40,895 nt of DNA from a virus, in IMG/VR virus record IMGVR_UViG_3300025421_000003, positions 1-40,895 of that record; one strand, 5' to 3'. Positions 35,301 to 40,895 of this stretch are shown here, one piece after another (position 1 is the first letter of the stretch; every line of letters begins with the position of its first letter). The notes beneath the pieces were generated by a model. The model was not told the origin of the DNA, did not search any database, and saw only the letters and a program-made list of their open reading frames with translations. The translations under genes and the position numbers were made by a program.

Positions 35301-38161
35301 CTGCCGATAGTCGGCTCAGGGGTGCCAACGTGAGACTTGCTCCATTCAATGTGGTCTAGGAGGGCTTGCAGTTCCTCATGCTTGGCATCGGAGGAGCGAG
35401 TCGGCTGATCCATCGTCTGACCAGTAAAACGTCGGGTGTCCTTGACGAAACCCTTTTCCTGCTGGTCAAGGCGTGCGATCTCTTGACGCACTTCTGAAAC
35501 ACGGGCTTCAAGATCCTTGATGTGGTTCGCCGCTTGCTTCTGTGCGATGGCAAACGCCTTGCGCTCAGACTTGATCATTGACCGAGTGACTGCACCCGCA
35601 AGAAGGTTGCCGGGGCCAAGGCGAGTGACGTTCAGGGCAAGCTCAGACAGGGAGACTCGAAGCGCCCAGCCAGGGGTGAGGAGGGCGAGGGGCTTGAAGA
35701 ATCGGTCGTTCACCCACAAGTCAATGCTGTGGTTGGTACGGAGGGCAGCACCCGAAATGGTGTCGTGGAAGTTTGCTGCACCACTGTTGATGTCCTTCAT
35801 GTTGGAGAACATCTTGTCCAGCTCTTGTGCAAACTGGTGGTAGTTGGGAAGGTTGAGTTCTCCACGCTGGTTCTCAGTCACCGCTGCGCTGCGTCCGTCT
35901 CGAAGGTTGGAGACATTCTTACCATCGGCGTCAAGAACAAACAGACCACTAGGACCACCGGCGCTAGAGTTGCCGACCATGTTGTCCACGGCCTTGTGGA
36001 TGGAATCACGCATGGCGGTGTAAGTGGTTTGGAAACCACGCTGTCCTAGCGCCCTGTCAACTTCCTCTGCCTGTTCCGGGGAAAGAAGCCCGCTGCCAAA
36101 TGCCTTGTGCCACTCCTCGGTATCAAAGCCAAGTGCCTTCATCATGCGCTGGTCAATGATGTTGAAGAAGTTTTCCTTGAGGGCGTTCTTGGTCAGGTTC
36201 TCCCACTTGGTTAGATCCCTAGAGGTGACAAGATCGTTGACCAGTCGAGTGATGTCCGAGGACTTCATGCCGGTCTGCTGCAAAAGCTGTCCAAGCTTGT
36301 ACGCAGCGTTCGGCTCGCCAAGCCGGATCGTGCCGGTGGTCATAATCTGCTTGATGTCATCAATCGCCATTGGCGACTGTCCAAGGATGCGCGACACCCG
36401 AGAAGGAATGTAGTTGTCCGACAACTTGCCAGCGGTCTTGAACGCACCATAGATACCCATTGTGGGCAGCAGGTTCGTCTTGGTCATCATCCCCTGGTCT
36501 GCCAACTCACCAATGCGCTTTGAGATTTGGTAGAGGTCAACATTCCTGCCTTCCTTGGCAGCCTTCTCAACCTCAGCCCTTGCTGCGTCAGCAACGTCCT
36601 TTGCAATCGGTTCAAGAGTTGGCATGGCACGAACGATTGCGCCGGCAATGTTGTTCTTGACTTCCTCGCCCATCGTCCCGTTAGCCATAGAAGCGACTTC
36701 GCCAAGTGCTCGACGGTAGCCAGGACTCTTCCAAAATGCCGTGTCCACGGAAGTTGAATCAACGGCGGTGAGGATGCGACCCATGCTCTCAGAGGACTTG
36801 AGCGCACGACCGAACTCGTATGGAGCGGCAACAAGAGAGGCAATCGCATCGGTAGTGCCGGAAAGCCAAGTGTTCTGCTTGCCAAAGATTTCCTGACTCA
36901 GACCACGACCGATGGTGCTGAGATCCTTGGTTGGCGACTTGGCTTCGTGCCAAATATTGCCAATCTCATTGTTGGAAAGGTAAAACGCCTGATCGGGCGT
37001 CTGAAACCCTGCCATCGTCGGAGAGGTCAACGCATCGGTGACAGCCTTGATCGGGGAACCGATGAGCTTGGACGCCTTGCCAAGAGGACTGTCCATGAGC
37101 ATCTGCGCTCCACGGCGCACGCCAGCCATCTGTGCTTCCTCGGCAACGGTGGGAACGACTCGGTTGGATGCAGCCTCGGCGGTTCTTGTTGCGGCCTGTG
37201 CAGCGGCTTCCTCGGTTGCGGCGTCAGTGACACCAGCAGTCGTGCCAGCAGTAGTTGTGCCAGCGGCAGCGGCCTCGCCAGCGCCGGCAGCGGCTCCACC
37301 GGCAGCAGCCTCACCTGCGGCACCAGCGGCGGCTTCACCAGCAGCACCAGCGGCAACACCGGCTTCACCAGTGGCTACACCAAGCTCGGGGTTGCCAACG
37401 AGTGAACCAGCGGCGGCACCCGCAATAGCAGGAGCAAGAATGGCAGCGACTCCATCCCATCCGTGCTTACGGTAAGCAAGAACAGCAGCACGGTACATAT
37501 GCTGCGGAGTGTCAAAGAGGTTGTTGACAACCGAGAACGCTGCGTGGGTGGCCTGATGCCAAAGACTCGTATCCTGGGGGTGAGCAGCAGTAGAAACCCA
37601 CACACGATTCTTTTGGACGCCTGCTCCACCACCCTTGCCCCCGACGCCACCCATCGTCGTGACATCCTTCCAGTAGCCAGGACCGGAAGGATGCTGAGGA
37701 GGGGTGTCCGAAAACAACGACTTTGTGGCGTTTACGGCATCTTCGCCCAACGTGCTGAGGCTTGAACCAATGATGTTGAGAGAAGTATCAGTGATTGGAG
37801 AGTTGCGGTCATACATCCCCAAACCCTGCAAGGTGTCTTGCCAAGTGAGCTGCTGTCCCTGATTCCCCGTAATGGAGTTCGGAATACCAAGGTATCCGCC
37901 GATACCGTTGATGATGTCCTTGGTGGTGTTGAGTCCGCCAAGCGTGTCATGCCAAGTGTTGTCAAGTCCCGTCTCGGAAAAGTTGCGTCCTACCCAACCA
38001 CCCGTTGCCTTGCCGAACTGCAAAGTTCGATGGGCTGCGTCGGTGGCCCATTGCTCAACGTCACCAAACCAGTTGCCAATGTCGCTGCCAACATTGGTGT
38101 CTGGCTTTGCGCTAACGGCTCTTGGGTTTCCTGCGCTGGGAGCGCCTGCACCACCCGGCAT
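32390..38161 (-). CDS. Giant internal virion (ejection) protein
   Basis: 1923 aa, about 14% of the genome. It has a disordered Gly/Ser/Pro N-terminus, a Gly/Ala repeat region at about 240-340, then predominantly helical sequence with long coiled coils (AIAQKQAANHIKDLEARVSE then VRQEIARLDQQEKGF, near 880-910) and Trp/Tyr-rich C-terminal repeats (KWRQSMIDWYGQNYNNTW). No peptidase, lysozyme or polymerase motif was recognised. Size and position between portal and scaffold match giant podovirus ejection proteins that build a channel across the envelope. The start overlaps the upstream stop (TAATG). Confidence 0.7.
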   Translation of the reverse strand: MPGGAGAPSAGNPRAVSAKPDTNVGSDIGNWFGDVEQWATDAAHRTLQFGKATGGWVGRNFSETGLDNTWHDTLGGLNTTKDIINGIGGYLGIPNSITGNQGQQLTWQDTLQGLGMYDRNSPITDTSLNIIGSSLSTLGEDAVNATKSLFSDTPPQHPSGPGYWKDVTTMGGVGGKGGGAGVQKNRVWVSTAAHPQDTSLWHQATHAAFSVVNNLFDTPQHMYRAAVLAYRKHGWDGVAAILAPAIAGAAAGSLVGNPELGVATGEAGVAAGAAGEAAAGAAGEAAAGGAAAGAGEAAAAGTTTAGTTAGVTDAATEEAAAQAATRTAEAASNRVVPTVAEEAQMAGVRRGAQMLMDSPLGKASKLIGSPIKAVTDALTSPTMAGFQTPDQAFYLSNNEIGNIWHEAKSPTKDLSTIGRGLSQEIFGKQNTWLSGTTDAIASLVAAPYEFGRALKSSESMGRILTAVDSTSVDTAFWKSPGYRRALGEVASMANGTMGEEVKNNIAGAIVRAMPTLEPIAKDVADAARAEVEKAAKEGRNVDLYQISKRIGELADQGMMTKTNLLPTMGIYGAFKTAGKLSDNYIPSRVSRILGQSPMAIDDIKQIMTTGTIRLGEPNAAYKLGQLLQQTGMKSSDITRLVNDLVTSRDLTKWENLTKNALKENFFNIIDQRMMKALGFDTEEWHKAFGSGLLSPEQAEEVDRALGQRGFQTTYTAMRDSIHKAVDNMVGNSSAGGPSGLFVLDADGKNVSNLRDGRSAAVTENQRGELNLPNYHQFAQELDKMFSNMKDINSGAANFHDTISGAALRTNHSIDLWVNDRFFKPLALLTPGWALRVSLSELALNVTRLGPGNLLAGAVTRSMIKSERKAFAIAQKQAANHIKDLEARVSEVRQEIARLDQQEKGFVKDTRRFTGQTMDQPTRSSDAKHEELQALLDHIEWSKSHVGTPEPTIGSGMGNEADRFDIGKTSGFTAPPRTTPQMPPDEIGVLRVSDYLKDRGYNIDPVEAHNLHMIARGIYIGMKQAVLHGIGKDEFINAASYLMYRHGGYLPPAVDSVHKSMLSNVDMAGDYVGVDKVGGQKEIDPVTGKEIQKPKTYKVGSRKGEIKTKMVLMSPHDFAPSQFGGKGYFEGWHYSANTLAQSQYLGRPLANAYKGFLDAGMEGEELHNAAILAARKIIQECPADIRETMARSVGIGTGHIETMDPIQSWAGRLVDKLEGIAAPREAIDQTAKEVERGVQRESHLYSPHYELIRDIAKGDVGIHTNEFYERYAFQEDGQPMERRFFPNTVISRSPQFYQTRDVLSKLSTMGHQKFLGPMVNYLSRQPTYIADFVLERKKLDEAIARGTITADQADVIAETTATRRMSRFIHNPEDKTKFEEMMSTAAPFYFAQNQAWRRMGRLFAENPGAFMQYAGLMMGVQQLVSDATNQNGMAIKTIPALAMYGMPFTASLSSLQTMDPFSTTEDMASPSGKGQTLLDWIEPKFGPVVSVPTKLLYWMDPGLEKSKAGQFAERQLAGQIGTDETTSQFMFQSAIPNSLVRSLIEIPVGQAMGGAGIRGTTANFLDNAYLQAEMESARYLVSSESEKYWNSLRNDKNLTPLQRAEDFYAWQAKRWSSNTAEGVRTTQALLDEARRRASITWLAKIGLGFGSPVSISIGQSDAPMITKLNNYVKDPKYKGNYMKAVDAFTKDNPWATIDTISKSKSVYGGYYPATKTMYDWLSTHEDLARAHPLAAMALAPDLTKDTKYYQPANTLLLNLGLRARQSPQDFVDSWLVSSGNAFYYNWIKPTYDQMRGDSRYSSSAAYKWRQSMIDWYGQNYNNTWLSNYNSSQGTTRKLQAIAQFTDMAAKTPNDPVTQGLMELRNQIMGTDNRNGVYQQLQLAIRSGRTNSADAQYWWQQWMDEWIAYDPRLKQGILSLFYNLG

Positions 38162-38433
38162 TACTGAGCCGCCTTCTCGTGATAGTTCTTTGCTTGTTTG
38201 ATAAGTGCCGTGTACGCCTCGGGGTTGTCCTGCACATGGTTGTGTGCTGCCTTGGCAACGGCAGTGATCAAGTGAAGCGCACCGAGGGCCTGAGCGTTCT
38301 CCTCAATATCCCCACCACCCTGAGCCACGGCAAGAACAAGGTCGGGAAAGTTCTTGAGCGTGGGGGCAGCGTTCAGTACCTTGTCAATGTTGATGGCAAG
38401 GTGATCGTGAACAACTCCGGTGTTCTCAATCAT
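38161..38433 (-). CDS. Small helical head protein, unknown function
   Basis: 90 aa, all helical: HDHLAINIDKVLNAAPTLKN, NAQALGALHLITAVAKAAHN, NPEAYTALIKQAKNYHEKAA. No Cys. Overlaps both neighbours (ATGA upstream, TAATG downstream). It could be a head-completion or core assembly factor for the giant protein encoded next. Confidence 0.6.
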   Translation of the reverse strand: MIENTGVVHDHLAINIDKVLNAAPTLKNFPDLVLAVAQGGGDIEENAQALGALHLITAVAKAAHNHVQDNPEAYTALIKQAKNYHEKAAQ

Positions 38434-38918
38434 GCAATCGACCTTGCAACGGCAGCAAGCTCCTGAACCTGACGAGTTGCGTAGGGTGAGGTGGCGGCGT
38501 CTTGCAGGACACTAGCAATGCGCTGCATTGCCATGCCGGGTGCCTGCGGGTCACGGGTCGGTGACAAGAAATCGTTGTTCGTCGGAGGCGGGTGCTCGGC
38601 AGGGGCGAACAGGTCAACGGAACCCGGCTCGGGAGCAGCAGAAGCCATTGAGACAGGCTGACCGGGGACATCGGGCGTTCCCTGCATAGCCGGTGCTGCG
38701 GAAGCGGGTGCTGCCTGCATAGCGGGGGCTGCGGGGGGAACCTGCACGCCGGCCATCGGGACAGCCTGCTGCGCCTCACGCTGCATTGTCGCCTGTCCGT
38801 ACGTTTGTCCGGGCGCGGTGGTGATCGGCTCGGGGCCTCGCTTGTTCAGATCGGTGCGGTTGGAATAGGCGGTCTGCGCTGACCCCTCCCGTGCTCCACC
38901 CCTACCCTTGCGCGGCAT
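38430..38918 (-). CDS. Head-associated Pro/Ala/Gln-rich protein
   Basis: 162 aa. The basic N-terminus (MPRKGRGGAREGSAQTAYSN then RTDLN) recalls a short conserved opening found in small actinophage head proteins next to portals. The middle is Ala/Pro/Gln/Met-rich and disordered (PAMQAAPASAAPAMQGTPDV), and the last 40 residues are helical. The start overlaps the portal stop (TAATG). Possible portal-associated or internal scaffold protein. Confidence 0.65.
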   Translation of the reverse strand: MPRKGRGGAREGSAQTAYSNRTDLNKRGPEPITTAPGQTYGQATMQREAQQAVPMAGVQVPPAAPAMQAAPASAAPAMQGTPDVPGQPVSMASAAPEPGSVDLFAPAEHPPPTNNDFLSPTRDPQAPGMAMQRIASVLQDAATSPYATRQVQELAAVARSIA

Positions 38919-40816
38919 TAGGCGGGAGCCTGACTGGTGTTGTGCAGCGCACCGAGGAGCTGGCTCAGGTGGTCAAGACCGGGCGACGGAGCGTTTACCG
39001 TGGCCTGACCCTGTTGGTCAGCCGGTCCAGCAGGTGCGCCAGCACTTCCCGGCATCGCCATTCCAGGCTGTCCATCCGGGCTAGCCTCTGGCATTCCGGG
39101 CATTCCTTGAGACATGCCTGAAACATCTGGTCCGCTTGCGGGTTGCTGCTGCTCATTCTGCTTGTCTGCCTGCTCTTTCTGCATTTCCTTGTGGACAGCC
39201 TCAACAGCATCCTCGATGGTGGTGCGACCGTCTCCGACCTTTTGGATGATGCGGGCAATGGTGTGCGGATCAAGCTGTCCGCCAACAGCCTGTTGCTCAA
39301 GTCCCGATAGGAGCGCCTTGCGAAGTCCATCAGCCTGAATCCTCGCCATCTCCATCTCAGGATCACGGACCAGCGGGTCCATCTCCATCGCGGTCTCGGT
39401 GGACATCACACCGATGCCGACCTTCTGACCAATCATAACAGCCATCTGGTTCGCATCCGAGCCGGGGAGGGGGTAGCGAACCTTGACAAGATCAGTCTCA
39501 AAAGTGTCGTTAGGGGTGTAGTCGGGGGGGCCAGTAACCTTGCCATCCATTCCAAGCAGGAACAATGTTGGCTTGGAGCCATAGTATGCCTTCTGAATAG
39601 CAATGGCTCGACGGATCTCGGCCTCCTGCGAGGCGGCAAGAAGTTCCTGCGTCTCCTGGATGTCGGGATCGACAGCGTTGGACATGACCGACTCACCACG
39701 GCGGGCGGTACGGATGTTGCTGCCGGACTCACCACCCCACTCGGCAGGGATTCCTGCGGAGAGACGGGCGCTGCGCTCAAGACGGTCAAGCGTCTGCTCG
39801 GAGTGCTGCCCCGGCTGGGGGTTCATTTGCGTGATCGTGCCGTTCTGAATGATGCCACGCACGCCCGACTTGCCATCGGCGTTCTGCACGATCTTTGGCT
39901 GCAAGCCTTGGGAGTTCGGGTGGGGGACAAGCCACTCGTCGGGGAACACCCCACGCATGACAGCGATGGTGTTGAGGGCGTCAAGCTTGGCCTGACGATG
40001 GAACATACCCATCATTGCCTCAAACTTGGATGCAACGGTGTCTAGCGCGATCCTCGACGGGATGACCACCGGGCAGATGCCCGCTCGGTTCGGTACACGG
40101 TCCAGTACCATCTGAGATACGCCACCCTGAATCTCACCCGAGTACTGATTCTTCGCTTCCCGACGCGCTCCCACCGCCACAAGTACGGTCTCGTCGGCGT
40201 CACAGTATTCGAGGATTGAGAACAGCGTGTCATCAGTGGACTTCCCTGTGTAAAGGACAGAAGCAACCTGCGGGTAGTTCTGCTTGATCCACCGGAGGGG
40301 ACGGGCATCCTCAAAGATGCAATCCATCGGCTCCATGTTGTCGGGATCAATAACGTCAGAGGGGAACGTGGAAAGGGGGTTGCGAACTCGCCAGAACGGG
40401 ATCTCCCGCTTGTCGTTGGGGTTGAGGCTGACGGGGTGGATGGAGACGGGCGAGGAAGCGTAGGCAACCTGGTAACGAGCACGCCGACGCATCTTGATCT
40501 GCATGTCGTTCATGTCATACCAACCAAGCGAGGCGAGCCGGCGCTTGCGGGCAGACTCCACCGAGGAACCGATGTTGCCACGGAGGGCGGGGAAGTCAAT
40601 GTCTGGCATGACGGAGGCGACACGGAGAGAGAACTGGTCAATGCCCTGCGCCAAGAGGTTTGCCACGGCGGGCTTCTCATTGGCATCCAACTCCGGCAGG
40701 GGAACAGTGACCTCGTTGTTGTAGTGCCGGCTGATCTCCTTCATCCGGCCAAGGTACGAACCACGAGACTGAACTCGGGAGGCGTGGAGGGAGACGATCT
40801 CCTCAGCGGAACGCAT
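38918..40816 (-). CDS. Portal protein
   Basis: 632 aa from the ATG at 40816 (MRSAEEIVSLHASRVQSRGS...). KEISRHYNNEVTVPLPELDANEKPA, NLLAQGIDQFSLRVASVMPD and IPFWRVRNPLSTFPSDVID match podovirus-type portals; the C-terminus is Gln/Pro/Gly-rich (EQQQPASGPDVSGMSQGMPG) and probably disordered. An in-frame TTG at 40840 would add 8 residues but lies further inside the terminase; the ATG forms TGATG with the terL stop, so it is preferred. The portal is the dodecameric ring through which DNA enters and leaves. The gene spans the artificial contig join. Confidence 0.88.
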   Translation of the reverse strand: MRSAEEIVSLHASRVQSRGSYLGRMKEISRHYNNEVTVPLPELDANEKPAVANLLAQGIDQFSLRVASVMPDIDFPALRGNIGSSVESARKRRLASLGWYDMNDMQIKMRRRARYQVAYASSPVSIHPVSLNPNDKREIPFWRVRNPLSTFPSDVIDPDNMEPMDCIFEDARPLRWIKQNYPQVASVLYTGKSTDDTLFSILEYCDADETVLVAVGARREAKNQYSGEIQGGVSQMVLDRVPNRAGICPVVIPSRIALDTVASKFEAMMGMFHRQAKLDALNTIAVMRGVFPDEWLVPHPNSQGLQPKIVQNADGKSGVRGIIQNGTITQMNPQPGQHSEQTLDRLERSARLSAGIPAEWGGESGSNIRTARRGESVMSNAVDPDIQETQELLAASQEAEIRRAIAIQKAYYGSKPTLFLLGMDGKVTGPPDYTPNDTFETDLVKVRYPLPGSDANQMAVMIGQKVGIGVMSTETAMEMDPLVRDPEMEMARIQADGLRKALLSGLEQQAVGGQLDPHTIARIIQKVGDGRTTIEDAVEAVHKEMQKEQADKQNEQQQPASGPDVSGMSQGMPGMPEASPDGQPGMAMPGSAGAPAGPADQQGQATVNAPSPGLDHLSQLLGALHNTSQAPA

Positions 40817-40895
40817 CAACCAACCCAGCTCGGACGCCAAGCGGTGATGCTCGGGGCGCTAGGAACGGACAGGTTGGGAAGATTCCACTCAAAGA
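40797..40895. repeat. Right copy of exact 99-bp terminal direct repeat
   Basis: Identical to bases 1-99. Positions 40817-40895 repeat the 3' end of the terminase gene already annotated at 20-1897, so they carry no separate feature apart from the portal 5' end. Confidence 0.95.

Noticed and set aside
37150-37440. DNA-level tandem repeat or mobile element in the giant internal-protein gene
   Set aside because: The repetition reflects a Gly/Ala-rich protein segment; units are irregular and the reading frame is maintained.
40817-40840. TTG start of the portal gene at 40840
   Set aside because: The ATG at 40816 forms a TGATG overlap with the terminase stop and gives the family-typical N-terminus; the TTG would lie further inside terL.

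Overview
The window is a complete, circularly closed genome of a short-tailed, podovirus-like bacteriophage of an actinobacterium. The first 99 bases recur exactly as the last 99, so the unique circle is 40,796 bp; the contig ends fall in the terminase/portal junction and are artificial. An actinobacterial host is inferred from a WhiB-family regulator, GC-rich codons, GTG/TTG starts and tightly overlapping ATGA/TGATG gene junctions. I see no tail-tape-measure, tail-sheath or tail-tube proteins, and no integrase, DNA polymerase, helicase, primase or RNA polymerase.

Virion half (minus strand; from 2443 through the junction, then about 40816 down to 14081): membrane/Zn protein, holin-like protein, TerL, portal, two small head proteins, a 1923-aa probable ejection protein, two further internal proteins, a 178-bp leader, scaffold, N4-gp56-like major capsid, four small proteins (two Cys-rich), a 1257-aa receptor-binding/depolymerase-like fibre, three small proteins, a GT-B glycosyltransferase, tail adaptor, 871-aa tail hub/nozzle candidate, a second appendage protein, then amidase endolysin with three or more small membrane proteins, a permuted NlpC/P60-like protein and a metallophosphoesterase.

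Recombination/regulation part (minus strand, 13908 to 6296): a small protein, Cas4/RecB-type exonuclease, ERF single-strand annealing protein, a 28-aa membrane peptide, SSB, a DUF1599/MazG-like protein, WhiB, a run of small zinc-ribbon and unknown proteins, DNA cytosine methyltransferase, HNH endonuclease and a PD-(D/E)XK resolvase-like nuclease. Two sigma70-like minus-strand promoters (13951-13979 and 10524-10552) divide it.

Rightward module (plus strand, 3153 to 6005): a small ORF, a ParB-like protein with a C-terminal winged-helix domain, and seven small ORFs. Two of the intergenic gaps carry diverged copies of one structured RNA element that has a tRNA-like T-arm, a closing stem and a second hairpin, with compensatory base changes between copies; this is the most unusual feature here. 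The module is flanked on the left by a 700-bp non-coding region (a perfect DnaA box, palindromes, a promoter) and on the right by a convergent intergenic region with a strong hairpin terminator and four copies of a 12-bp repeat. Function assignments come from motif reading only; no database search was run.
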